From the NCBI GenBank assembly GCA_018398815.1, contig CM031622.1, positions 22,136,640 to 22,200,639 on the forward strand: a DNA stretch of 64,000 nt, read 5' to 3'. This DNA comes from Conus ventricosus. Lineage: Eukaryota > Mollusca > Gastropoda > Neogastropoda > Conidae. The notes under the pieces are model-generated. The model made no database searches. It had not been told where the DNA came from and saw nothing but the letters and a program-made list of their open reading frames with translations. Of this stretch, positions 12,086 through 25,689 are shown piece by piece (the stretch's first letter is position 1; each line of letters starts with the position of its first letter). Made by a program: the position numbers and the translations under genes.

Positions 12086-12229
12086 GAGAGCGTTTACAAT
12101 TATTTTGATTGACACTGCAAAAAATGTCTGGTTGCCATGAAACAGTACTGCAGACCTCACGCTCCCTGGCAGCTCCATCAGCATCGGTGGAATTTACACA
12201 GATTCTAAAACCGCTTTGGTGACAATATT

Positions 12230-13936
12230 TAAGTTAGAACATCTGAGTTACTTTTCAACATGAAATCAGATGATGACACGTCTTTCTATATCCCAGTGGA
12301 ACTGTAGATCTGTGTTTAAAAAAACTTACGTCAGTTTGAATATCACATTTCTTTAAGGTTTTTTTTTTTTTTTTCTGTCCCAACCTCTGCGCTACCTCAG
12401 AGGCAGTGCACCCACGCCGCTCATTCCGACACCCCGTCCACAGCCATAGCCCGGCCGGCCCCGCCGCAGCCCCGGTACCAGCAATCCACAGGGAGCAGTC
12501 AATGTCAAGTCGTCAAGAGGCAACCCACCGGAGGAGACACTGCACTGCTGCCGAGTCACTTCGGTGGTGTTCAGTGGCGCCTGTTCTGATCTAACATACG
12601 CAGGACACCACCTACTAAGCCCCCTACTGACGACAATAATTGCTTAGTCGCGGAGCCGGCGTGAGTGAGCTCTCCCTCCGGAGGGCGCCACCACGTCCGT
12701 CCAACGACAGCCCCATGGACTCGCCGATACCGGTGACCCCGACGGGAGCAAACCAAGGCCACAGACGTGGAGAGGACATCGAAATTGAGGTCACCATGAG
12801 AGCAGGGCATGAAGGGCCACAGAATTTGAGACATTTTTTTTAATGCTGATCATTGGGAATGAGGATGATTAAGATGATGCTACGGATTTCCATTTCGGTC
12901 TGAGACTACATGACAGGGCTGTACTCTACGCTTTCTTTCATAATATATCCTGGCGTCAACCAGGCCCGAGAGATACAGGCACCTGCAGTGTTGGTCAGGA
13001 AATTTGAGCAACACTCTCAGAAACGCATCCATTAAGTGGATGAAACTCGACGTGTGGTCCCAGTCTTCCCAACTGAGTCCGCAGCAACTCAACTCTGGGT
13101 AGGAGCGGTCGGGGCAGAAAAAACCCACATGACTCTGATGGGATTCGAACCCACGACCTCCCAGCCGGAGTCCGCGACGCTAACCACTTCGCCACGGCGG
13201 CTGGTACATTTCTTTAAGTTAATATGACATTCTTGCTTTGCAGTCTTTAAACGTTGAGCCAAACAAACGTCCAAAACTCAGAAACTTTTACTATCCACCC
13301 CGATACAGTTGTAAAAAAAATCAACTAACAAGGTTCAAATTGCTGTTTACATAAAAACTGACTTAAATTACTCTCCTTATGATGCATTGGATATCTCCAA
13401 TAATAGCGAAGAGCTTTTTTTCTACAACTGCATTTGTTAAGATTAATAAGGAAACCAGTGTTATTGTACTTTCTGTGTATTATCCGAACGGCCAAACTGC
13501 TGATAGTTCAGATTGGATAAAACATATTTCTTTGACTAACAAAAAAGTTATTGACTTCAATGCGCATGCACCGTTTTGGGAACCTGGATGTTCTCAAACA
13601 ATTGTAATCGTCTAGTTGAAAATATAGTGGATTCTGGCTTAGTCCTGTTAAATGATGGCAGCTTTACCAGAGTACCGGATGTGTCTACTCATAGCCCCAC
13701 TGCTATTGATTTGACTTGGCATCACCAGATTTAGCACTTAATGCATGCTGGTTAACGGGTTTAAAGACACCTTGGGGAGCGACCATTTTCTATTATCTTA
13801 CAACTGAATGAAAAGGTTATTGGTGAAGATAAGGATATAGACGATATAATTCTAAAATGTTCTTGCAACAATGCTGATTGGGTTGCCTGTCAATCCTCGT
13901 TGTTAATAATAGATCATAACAATATAGAACATGATG

Positions 13937-13967
<31 letters not shown>

Positions 13968-14718
13968 TTACGACAATCTGAGCCACGCTATTTCATCAGC
14001 AGCTGAAAAATTAATTCCTAAGTGTAGTAAAAATATAAAAGAAAATAGATGCTCTGATAATGGATGGTGGAATGAGGAATGTGCAGAAAACAGTGTCTTT
14101 GAAGAAAGCAGCTTATGAAACATGGCTAAGAGACCGAGGAGATAAAAATTTCACAGAAATGAGACATGCTAAAAATAAAAAAAATAACTCCAACAGGGTG
14201 ATTGTCAAAGCCAAAAGGGTCTATTTTTCCAGTTTTTCTTTGTCTGAAACTTTGGATTCAAAAAGATATGCATAAGGTGTAGAAAAAAAAGTATTAAAAA
14301 AACGAAGAATAGATTTAATCTGCCATTATTTCCCATTAAATTAGAAAACAATGTTGTACCAACATCCATGGACAAACCAGAGGCGTTTGTAAAGGTATTC
14401 TCGGAAAATATGTTTATTGTCTAATTTAAGTTCAGACATCCAATCTTACAGAGAAAAAGAAGAGAAAACAATCCATGTATGAAGATCCTGTTCCAGACCA
14501 GCAACAGTATTCAAATTCTCCTATTGCTTATGAAGAATTGTGTGACACTCTGGAATCCTTCTCTTCTACAAAACGGCCGTTGATTTTGATGGTACCTCAT
14601 ACTAGTTGTTAACCCAGTTGCCTGGGACCTGGAAGGTGTTACTTCACTCATTTTACCAAAGATGTTGGCAAAATGAAACTCTGCCAAGCATCTGGAAGAG
14701 GACATCCCCTTCAACTGA
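12230..14718 (+). pseudogene. LINE 5' half: endonuclease and start of RT, interrupted by SINE
   Basis: A non-LTR retrotransposon in the plus orientation. The AP-like endonuclease begins near 12285 with QWNCRSVFKK. It continues after the SINE insertion with VIVLSVYYPNGQ (about 13465) and DFNAHAPFWEPGC (13555-13600), and a TAIDLTWHH-like end near 13710. The linker carries WWNEECAE (about 14065) and a basic region. The start of the RT region has a FYQRCWQNETLPSIWKR motif at 14640-14705. It then runs directly into a GT microsatellite at 14719, so RT proper is missing here. Many frame breaks. An (AT)n tract lies at about 13938-13963. The LINE 3' half at 22408 belongs to the same or a related family. 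Confidence 0.82.
12358..13205 (-). mobile_element. Long SINE with tRNA-Arg-like head and 13-bp TSD
   Basis: On the minus strand, the head at about 13203 reads GCCGTGGCGAAGTGGTTAGC (A box), then CTCCGGC (anticodon CCG, arginine type), then GGGTTCGAATCCC (B box at 13140-13152). A body of about 760 bp follows and ends in poly-A (poly-T at 12359-12374 on the plus strand). ACATTTCTTTAAG flanks it exactly, at 12345-12357 and 13206-13218, which is a perfect target-site duplication. At about 848 bp it is long for a SINE. The body between about 12380 and 12840 is GC-rich and of unknown origin. Confidence 0.9.
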
Positions 14719-14900
<182 letters not shown>

Positions 14901-14929
14901 GGAGGAAAGAAGTGAGGGTGGATGAGGGA

Positions 14930-15445
14930 TACAAGCTTAGGTTCTTACAATCACAGTACTTTTGTCACCCCCGCTGCAGAAGTTATCTGTTTTCCTGTTG
15001 ACTTTCTGTTGACTTTCTTTTTCCTATGCTCCCTTTCCCCCCATCTCTTCTCGCATGTCTTCCTCCTCCCACCCCCACCCCATCCCCCGCCTTCCCTCCC
15101 CCTCCCCCCTCCCCCCATTCCCTCCCCCCTCCTCCTATGGAACCGCCTTAATTTCCGTTTTGTTATCAAAGAAAAAAAAACTTACAAGCAAAACAAACAA
15201 AACAAAACACGAATGGTGCATGACCCCACTCCCCTCTCCCTCCTTTCCCCCTGCCCCCCCCCCCCCCCTCCCGGAAACTCCCTTCGCGCGTGGCAAAAGT
15301 GACAAAACATGAGTCGTCTTGAATATTCCTGTCACTCTGAAGGTGCCTCAGCTAAATTGTATTTACCAGAGCATTGAACCCAAGACATACATACGTGCGT
15401 GTGAACGCGATTCCACACCCATCCGCACCAGCCCACCCCTTTTCC
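14930..15445. other. Pyrimidine-rich spacer
   Basis: About 500 bp of C/T-rich sequence (for example 15058-15135 and 15224-15272) with poly-C runs. Proline-rich reading frames here arise from base composition. No gene recognised. Confidence 0.65.
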
Positions 15446-15448
<3 letters not shown>

Positions 15449-15506
<58 letters not shown>

Positions 15507-15692
15507 TGTGTGTGTGTGTGGTGTGTGTGTGTGTGCATGTTGTATGTGTTTGAGTGTGTTGTGTGCGAGTGAGTGAGCGTGTGTGTCTTTGTGTGTGCGC
15601 GTGCGTGCGTGCGTGCGTGCGTGCGTTAGTGCGTGCGCGCGCGCGTGTTAGTGTGTGTGTGTGTGGGGTGTGTGTTGTGTGTGTGTGTGTGA
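15449..15692. repeat. GT / GCGT compound microsatellite
   Basis: (GT)n interrupted by single extra G bases, then (GCGT)n at about 15598-15625, then (GT)n. Confidence 0.97.
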
Positions 15693-15726
15693 ATCTCATT
15701 TCTTTATAATGCCTGTAATATGAGGT

Positions 15727-15785
15727 TGGGGGGGGGGGGGGGGAGGGGAGGGGGATCGCCCTTCACCTTTTTTTTTTTTTTTTTG
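15727..15785. repeat. Poly-G and poly-T runs
   Basis: A G run of about 20 bp and further G-rich sequence, then a T run of about 19 bp. Confidence 0.95.
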
Positions 15786-15887
15786 GGTACGGGGAAGTCG
15801 GGCTTGCCTTTGCTTTGTCTCTATGTTCCATTCCTTTTGCAGGTCACATATCGCGTCGCTGTTGTGGCTGTTCTGTTGTTGTTGTTG

Positions 15888-18800
15888 TCAGTCTGTTCCC
15901 CTGCTGTTGTTGTTGTTGTCAGTCTGTACCCCTGTGACCATTTGTCTGTGACATAGTCTGTACCCCTGTGACCATAGTCTGTGGGCATAGTCTGTGACAT
16001 TAGTCTGTACGCCTGTGACATAGTCTGTGACTAGTCTGTGAATAGTCTGTTCCCCTGTGACATAGTCTGTGACATAGTCTGTGACATAGTCTGTACGCCT
16101 GTGACATAGCCTGTGACTAGTCTGTGACATGTCTGTACGCCTGTGACATAGTCTGTGACATAGTCTGTGACATAGTCTGTACCCCTGTGACCATAGTCTG
16201 TAACATAGTCTGTGACATTTGTCTGTACGCCTGTGACATAGTCTGTGACTAGTCTGTACCCCTGTGACCGTAGTCTGTGACATAATCTGTACGCCTGTGC
16301 CATAGTCTGTGACATAGTCTGTACCCAGTGACCATAGGGCTGTGACATGTCTGTTTACATGTCTGTACGCCTGTGACATAGTCTGTGACATTTGTCTGTG
16401 ACATAGTTTGTGACTAGTCTGTACGCTGTGACATTTGTCTGTGACATAGTCTGTACGCCTGTGACATAGTCTGTGACATAGTCTGTGCATAGTCTGTGAC
16501 ATTAGTCTGTGACATAGTCTGTGACATAGTCTGTACGCCTGTGACATAGTCTGTGACATAGTCTGTGACATAGTCTGTACCCCTGTGGACCATAGTCTGT
16601 GACATTGTCTGTACGCCTGTGACATAGTCTGTGGCATAGTATGTACCCCTGTGACCGTGTCTGTGGCATAGTCTGTACGCCTGTGACATAGTCTGTGACA
16701 TAGTCTGTACGCCTGTGACCATAGTCTGTGACATAGTCTGTACGCCCGTGACAAAGTCTGTGACATAGTCTGTACCCCTGTGACATAGTCTGTGACATAG
16801 TCTGTACGCCCGTGACCATATCTGTGACATAGTCTGTACGCCTGTGACATAGTCTGTGACTAGTCTGTACGCCTGTGCCCTTTGTCTGTGACAAGTCTGT
16901 ACGCCTGTGACATAGTCGTGCCATAGTCTGTACGCCTGTGACCATAGTCTGTGACATAGTCTGTACGCCTGTGACATAGTCTGTGACATAGTCTGTACGC
17001 ATGTGACATAGTCTGTGACATAGTCTGTAGCCTGTGGCATAGTCTGTGACATTGTCTGTACCCCCGTGACCATAGTCTGTGACATAGTCTGTACGCCTGT
17101 GACATAGTCTGTGACATAGTCTGTACGCCTGTGACATTTGTCTGTGACATAGTCTGTACGCTGTGACATAGTCTGTGACATAGTCTGTACGCCTGTGACC
17201 ATAGTCTGTGACATAGTCTGTTCGCCCGTGACATAGTCTGTGACATACTCTGTACGCCTGTGACATAGTCTGTGACATGGTCTGTACGCCTGTGACCATA
17301 GTCTGTGACATAGTCGTAAAGCCTGTTGACATAGTCTGTGACATAGTCTGTACGCCTGTGACCATAGTCTGTGCATAGTCTGTCGCCTGTGTCATAGTCT
17401 GTGGGCATAGTCTGTCGCCTGTGACATAGTCTGTGACATAGTCTGTAGCCTGTGACCATAGTCTGTGACATGTCTGTACGCCTGTGGGCATAGTCTGTGA
17501 CATAGTCTGTACGCCTGTGACAGTCTGCTGTGACATAGTCTGTTACGCCTGTGACATATTCTGTGACATAGTCTGTACGCCTGTGACATTGTCTGTGACA
17601 TAGTCTGTACGGCTGGACATAGTCTGTGACATAGTCTGTACGCCTGTGACATAGTCTGTACGCCTGTGACATAGTCTGTGACATAGTCTGTAGCCTGTGA
17701 CATAGTCTGTGACATAGTCTGTACCCCTGGACCATAGTCTGTGACATAGTCTGTACCCCTGTGACCATAGTCTGTGACATAGTCTGTACGCCTGTGACAT
17801 AGTCTGTGACATGGTCTGTACCCTGTGACCGTAGTCTTTGACATAGTCTGTGCCATAGTCTGTCGCCTGGGGACATAGTCTGTGACTAGTCTGTTACGCC
17901 TGTGACATAGTCTGTGACATAGTCTGTACCCTCTGACCGTAGTCTGTGAATGTCTGTGCATAGTCTGTACGCCTGTGACCAGTCTGTGACATAGTCTGTA
18001 CGCCTGTGACATAGTCTGGACTAGTCTGTACGCCCGTGACCATGTCTGTGACATAGTCTGTACGCCTGTGACATAGTCTGTGACATAGTCTGTCGCCTGT
18101 GGCCATAGTCTGTGACATAGCCTGTACGCCTGTGACATAGTCTGTGCCATAGTCTGTACGCCTGTGACCATAGTCTTGAATAGTCTGTACGCCTGTGACA
18201 TAGTCTGTGACATAGTCTGTACGCATTGTGACATAGTCTGTGGGCATAGTCGTACGCCTGTGCATAGTCTGTGACATAGTCGTTTCCCCTGTGACCTGTC
18301 TGTGACATAGTCTGTACGCCCGTGACATAGTCTGTGACATAGTCTGTACGCCTGTGACATAGTCTGTGACATAGTCTGTACGCCTGTGACTTAGTCTGTG
18401 ACATAGTCTGTACGCCTGTGACATTGTCTGTGACATTTGTCTGTAGCCTGTGACCATAGTCGTGACATAGTCTGTACGCCTGTGACATAGTCTGTGACAT
18501 AGTCTGTACGCCTGTGACCATAGTCTGTGACATAGTCTGTCGCCTGTGACATGTCTGTGACATGTCTGTACGCCTGTGACATAGTCTGTGACAAGTCTGT
18601 ACGCCCGTGGGCCCTAGTCTGTGACATAGTCTGTACGCCTGTGACTAGTCTGTGACTAGTCTGTACGGCCTGTGACAGTCTGCTGTGACATAGTCTGTAC
18701 GCCTGTGACATATTCTGTGACATAGTCTGTACGCCTGTGACATTGTCTGTGACATAGTTCTGTAAGCCTGTGACATAGTCTGTGACATAGTCTGTACGCC

Positions 18801-20525
18801 TGTGACATAGTTGTGACATAGTCTGTACGCCTGTGACATAGTCTGTACGCCTGTGACTAGTCTGTGAATAGTCTGTACGCCTGTGACATAGTCTGTGACA
18901 TAGTCTGTACGCCTGTGACATAGTCTGTACGCCTGTGACATAGTCTGTGACATTGTCTGTTTCCCCTGTGACATTTGTCTGTGCCATGTCTGTACCCTGT
19001 TTACCATAGTCTGTACCCTGTGACATAGTCTGTGACATAGTCTGTACGCCTGTGACATAGTCTGTACGCCTGTGACATAGTCTGTACCCCTGTGACATAG
19101 TCTGTAACATAGTCTGTACAGTCTGTGACATAGTCAGTGCGCCTGTGACATAGTCTGTACGCCTGTGACATAGTCTGTTACCCCTGTGACATAGTCTGTG
19201 ACATAGTCTGTACGCCTGTGACATTAGTCTGTGACATTAGTCTGTACCCCTGTGACCATTAGTCTGTACCCCTGTGACATAGTCTGTGACATTAGTCTGT
19301 ACGCCTGTGACATAGTCTGTACGCCTGTGACATAGTCTGTACGCCTGTGACAAAGTATGTGCCCCTGCGACATAGTCTGTACGCCTGTACGCCTGTGACA
19401 TAGTCTGCACGCCTGTGACATAGTTTCTACGCCTGTGACATTAGTCTGTACGCCTGTGACATAGTCTCTACGCCGTGACATAGTCTCTACGCCTGTGACA
19501 TAGTCTGTGCCCCTGTGACATAGTCTGTACGCCTGTGAAAAAGTCTGTGCCCCTGTGACATAGTCTGTACGCCTGTGACATAGTCTGTGCCCCTGTGACA
19601 TAGTCTGTGCCCCTGTGACATAGTCTGTACGCCTGTGACATAGTCTGTGCCCCTGTGACATAGTCTGTGCCCCTGTGACATAGTCTGTACGCCTGTGACA
19701 AAGTATGTGACATAGTCTGTGACATAGCCTGTGACATTGTCTGTACCCCTGTGACATTGTACCCCTGTGACATTGTACCCCTGTGACATTGTCTGTACTC
19801 CTGTGACATTGTCTGTACCCCTGTGACATTGTATCCCTGTGACATTGTCTGTACCCCTGTGACATTGTACCCCTGTGACATTGTCTGTACCCCTGTGACA
19901 TTGTACCCCTGTGACATTGTCTGTACCCCTGTGACATTGTCTGTACCCTGTGACAATGTCTGTGCCCTGTGACATTGTACCCCTGTGACAGTGTCTGTAC
20001 CCCAGCGACATTGTACCCCTGTGGCATTGTCTGTACCCCTGTGACATTGTCTGTACCCTGTGACATTGTCTGTACCCTGTGACATTGTCTGTACCCTGTG
20101 ACGTTGTCTGTACCCTGTAACAATGTCTGTACCCCTGTGACATTGTACACCTGTGACATTGTCTGTACCCCTGTGACATTGTCTGTACCCCTTGACATTG
20201 TACCCCTGTGACATTGTCTGTACCCCTGTGACATTGTACCCCTGTGGCATTCTCTGTACCCCTGTGACATTGTCTGTACCCCTGTGACATTGTACCCTGT
20301 GACATTGTCTGTACCCTGTGACATTGTCTGTACCCCTGTGACATTGTACCCCTGTGACATTGTTTGTACCCCTGTGACATTGTACCCCTGTGACATTGTC
20401 TGTACCCTGTGACATTGTCTGTACCCCTGTGACATAGTCAGTCTGTACCCTGTGACATAGTCAGTCTGTAGCCCTGCGACAGAGTCTGTACCCCTGTGAC
20501 ATAGTCAGTCTGTACCCCTGTGACA
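15888..20525. repeat. 4.6 kb minisatellite with 20-, 12- and 16-bp units
   Basis: From about 15900 to 19730 the array is built from GTCTGTACGCCTGTGACATA (20 bp) and GTCTGTGACATA (12 bp), usually alternating to give a 32-bp period, with CATAGTC-type variants. From about 19730 to 20430 it switches to the 20- and 16-bp CATTGT units seen at 1-865. Unit lengths step by 4 bp (12, 16, 20). The minus strand is nearly stop-free in all three frames, giving repetitive MSQTMSQAYRLCHR-type frames that are not genes. Confidence 0.96.
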
Positions 20526-21021
20526 CGTCTCCAGTACCCGAGCTATGACCGCTGGAAGGAGGGAGTGCCTAAAACACGTCATACTTCAGACTGATCGTTT
20601 AATTAAAGCATCATCAATTAACCCAAGTGGACGGGGCCCGGTTTGACAGAAACGCATCGTTCACTGAGCGTTTAACCTGGAGGGCCATCCATTTAAAGGA
20701 AGTGTTCTTATTTTGGGAAAGCAAAGAGAACACGCTTTACATGTTTACACCAGGTTTGACCTGTGCCAGCTCTGGTGTTATGTATGACGTGTGTCGGAGG
20801 GGGGAACCGTTGTTTCGTATTTATTGGAATATTTTGTTTTCTTCTATCTTCATCATCAGAGAGTTGTTGCGTTCCGTTCGCGGCGATAATCCTGTAAGCG
20901 GGCCTGTGGAAAAAGGCCGAGGAGGAGATGGAGGAGGAGGAGGAGGAGGAGGAGGAGGATAGAGTGGGGAGGATGGATGGGAGGAGATCATCTAGGCTGT
21001 AATACAGCTGTCACTGAACGC
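20526..21021. repeat. Segmental duplication, copy 2
   Basis: The close counterpart of 866-1343, with the same order: minisatellite, 490 bp of complex sequence, GGA tract (about 20920-20958), poly-C. Differences are single substitutions and short indels. The flank then diverges, because a 53-bp tandem repeat and a GT tract separate it from the LINE. Confidence 0.9.
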
Positions 21022-21047
21022 CCCCCCCCCCCCCCCCCCCCCCCCCA

Positions 21048-21078
<31 letters not shown>

Positions 21079-21195
21079 CCGCCCCCCCCCCCCGCCCCCC
21101 ACCCCTTTTTTTTTTCTTTTTTTTTTTCCTCTCCACTACTTTTCAGTTTTCTCTCTGGTGTCATTACGCTTCTTTTTCTTTTTTTTTCTTTTCTT
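21022..21195. repeat. Poly-C / poly-T low-complexity run
   Basis: C-rich run of about 85 bp followed by T-rich sequence. The C-run length is unreliable. Confidence 0.9.
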
Positions 21196-21197
21196 TT

Positions 21198-21566
21198 CGT
21201 CTTTCCTGTATCTCCAATTCATAACGCCATAAATCACACTGATGGTTTCCGTCTTTCCTGTATCTCCAATTCATAACGCCATAAATCAACACTGATGGTT
21301 TCGTCTTTCCTGTATCTCCAATTCATAACGCCATAAATCAACACTGATGGTTTCCGTCTTTCCTGTATCTCCAATTCATAACGCCATAAACCAACACTGA
21401 TGGTTTCCGTCTTTCCTGTATCTCCAATTCATAACGCCATAAATCAACACTGATGGTTTCCGTCTTTCCTGTATCTCCAATTCATAACGCCATAAATCAA
21501 CACTGATGGTTTCCGTCTTTCCTGTATCTCCAATTCATAACGCCATAAATCAAACACTGATGGATT
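21198..21566. repeat. 53-bp tandem repeat, seven copies
   Basis: Seven near-identical head-to-tail copies of a 51-53 bp unit, starting at 21198, 21250, 21302, 21355, 21408, 21461 and 21514. Each starts CGTCTTTCCTGTATCTCCAA and contains ATTCATAACGCCATAAATCA. Copies differ by one to three bases, so the expansion is recent. Confidence 0.96.
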
Positions 21567-21709
21567 CCAGTCTGGATTTTGTTGTTTCTTTTCTTTTTTT
21601 TTTTCTTTTTTTTTTTTAGATTTGTGGTGTGTTCGGTGGAGTGGGGAAGGAACAGGGGGCAGGGGCGGGGGGAAGTGGGGGGAGGGCGAGGAGGGATGCG
21701 GGAGTGAGT

Positions 21710-23640
<1,931 letters not shown>

Positions 23641-23674
23641 TATGGGAAAATCTTGATGTTTGATTTGTTTCATT

Positions 23675-23675
<1 letters not shown>

Positions 23676-23724
<49 letters not shown>

Positions 23725-24022
23725 GAATACTGAGGAACAGGGGATGCAGCAGCTGTAAAGAACAGACAGCAAGCCACGCGTGACCAGATGTACCTTCAGT
23801 TGGATGGGGACATTATTCTTTCTTTCTTTCTTTCCTTTTCCTTCTTCTTTTCTTTTTTCCTTTTTAATTTTTTGGGGGGGTTTTTTTGGTTTTGTTTTGA
23901 GTTACGGTTTCTCTTGACATACCACTCGCCATTCTTTGAAAAAAAAAATGAAGAAAAAAACGCCTCATGAAGTGCATGTCTGCCCCCTCCCCTCCCCCCC
24001 CCCCCCCCCCCCCCCCCCCCCC
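23676..24022. repeat. Simple repeats before gap
   Basis: (GT)n at about 23676-23721, T/C-rich at 23817-23890, A-rich at 23940-23960 and a C run at 23995-24022 that ends in the gap. Confidence 0.9.
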
Positions 24023-24122
24023 NNNNNNNNNNNNNNNNNNNNNNNNNNNNNNNNNNNNNNNNNNNNNNNNNNNNNNNNNNNNNNNNNNNNNNNNNNNNNN
24101 NNNNNNNNNNNNNNNNNNNNNN
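24023..24122. other. Assembly gap (100 N)
   Basis: Exactly 100 N, placed directly after a C homopolymer. Confidence 1.
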
Positions 24123-24764
24123 GGAAAAAGAATCACTGGAGCCCTAAATGTTATGTGTCAACAGCCGAGTGGCTGTTCATAGGTATTCCAATGCAGGCCC
24201 CTTGCCTGGCGAACAGCGCTGCAGGAGCGAAATTTTCCGTGTTTTCAACTTGTGCAAACCACATAAAAATGGCCGATTTAGACAATAAAAATAACACCAA
24301 TCAATTTACCAGTCTTTTTTCTTTCGTTTTGGATAGGTTTTATCATTTAAAAGAACATAATAAGTTTATTATCAACCTTGTAAAGAAGTACTTCTTCGCG
24401 GTCGGGAGGCATGCCGTCGCGACTTTCAGAACACAAGTTTTTACACCCACCTTCTTTCCCGACGAGGGGAGCGCGGCGCGCACAAATAGCTCAATGAAAC
24501 TCATACAGAGTTGTAGAGGAGACTTCAAGCTTCATTTTCGTATGCAGTAAGGGTACAGAAAAAATTTAGTTAAGTTCCCTAAAATTATGTTTTAAAACTT
24601 CAAATTATTCTAAAATCCGTAAATATGAATGAAATCTGTTAAAAAATATATCAAATTAAAGCTCATATTCCGCACTTTCCAATAAATGGGGTCAAACAAA
24701 TACGAAACAGTGCGCCGCGCTCCCCCGGCGGTTCCCCGCATATCACTATTGGAAGACTTGAAGC
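24123..24764 (+). other. Candidate 5' region of host gene
   Basis: The sequence upstream of the first coding exon at 24765. It contains one plausible short frame starting at ATG 24268 in a good context (AAAATGGCC) and ending at about 24550. It encodes about 93 residues that I do not recognise and could be an upstream ORF or chance. No TATA box or initiator could be assigned with confidence. Confidence 0.35.
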
Positions 24765-24870
24765 ATGTCAACAATGGCGGACGAGTCAGACGTATCTGTG
24801 TCATCGCTTACAAATCCAACACTATTTTCATCAAATTTTCAACATCTGGCGCTAGAAACAACACAGAAAG
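24765..24870 (+). CDS. First coding exon of an unidentified host gene
   Basis: An open frame starts at ATG 24765 (a second in-frame ATG is at 24774 in the context ACAATGGCG) and encodes 35 complete codons rich in Ser and Thr, beginning MSTMADESDVSVSS. It ends at a strong splice donor, AAAG|GTAAGT, at 24871, leaving one base of the next codon (phase 1). A suitable acceptor and a protein-like frame occur at about 45696, on the far side of the virus-like element. I therefore infer that the element sits in intron 1. The protein family was not recognised. Confidence 0.5.
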
Positions 24871-25177
24871 GTAAGTCGATATATTTACTAAATTCTATAA
24901 GTTATATTTTGTGTACTTAGAGCGCGATTGTATTAAAAATCTTTTTTAAAAACGTGAACTGAGAGAGCCTTTTTTTGAATCGACACTTCAACTTCACGAT
25001 CGACTTTATTTATCTTCAGCTACGTGGAAGGATTTTTAACATTGTAATCAAGTAATCGAAACATCAATTTGAAAAACCTGTGTCATAAAAATATGATGTA
25101 CATTGTAGTTCTTCAGTATTTCTTATGAAAAGGTCACGTGACTTGGACCAAGTTAGGGTCCTGAACAGAACGTGTCG

Positions 25178-25267
25178 AGAGAACAGGGAAAGGGGCATTC
25201 TGGGCCACTTCCGCCCTCACCCAGTTTCGGGCGAAAGTAACCCAGAATGCCCCTTTCCCTGTTCTCT
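25178..25267. repeat. Perfect 27-bp hairpin at left terminus
   Basis: The arms 25178-25204 and 25241-25267 are exact reverse complements (27 bp, beginning AGAGAACAGGGAAAGGGGCA), with a 36-nt loop. The same structure is present at the right terminus. The outermost 90 bp of each end can therefore fold on itself. Confidence 0.95.
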
Positions 25268-25428
25268 GACAAGTAAGACTTCAATAACTAAAAAATAACG
25301 ATTATCTACAAACAAACATACTGTGCAGGGTTATTCGTTTTTAATACTAATTTACTAAACTTTTCAGATTTCAGTTTTCCGCGTTTTTTCTGATCATTAT
25401 CAATAACATCATTTTCGCGCAGACAGTC
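25178..25428. repeat. Left terminal inverted repeat
   Basis: About 250 bp, the reverse complement of 44815-45068 with few differences. Its inner half (from about 25310) corresponds to the complement of the last codons of the packaging ATPase gene, so the TIR includes a copy of that gene's 3' end. Confidence 0.9.
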
Positions 25429-25656
25429 ATTTTCAATACTATCATTTTTGCAGAGACAGTCACCAAACTAAAACTTGGCTGAGACCCTGTGCGAACACCC
25501 CTAATTAGAGGGCTTGGGGTTTGTGGCAGGCAGTACCATGTAACGTGGCCCTGGACGGATCCTATGACCTGTAATTATGGCGCCATAAGGTAGCAAGCAA
25601 TCCTTCGCCACACGGAGCTATAGACATACGTGTTCTGCGTTTCACAAAATACGTCG

Positions 25657-25689
<33 letters not shown>

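Noticed and set aside
9153..13205. tRNA genes for threonine and arginine
   Set aside because: The tRNA-like segments lack a proper acceptor stem and continue into SINE bodies. One has a perfect target duplication.
15888..20435. Very long minus-strand reading frames (up to about 400 codons) with repeating MSQ/YRLCHR/TDYVT peptides
   Set aside because: They are translations of a stop-free minisatellite in all three frames. Units are not multiples of three and there is no splice or start context.
15888..20525. Possible CRISPR array
   Set aside because: Repeats are contiguous and degenerate, with no unique spacers, in an animal genome.
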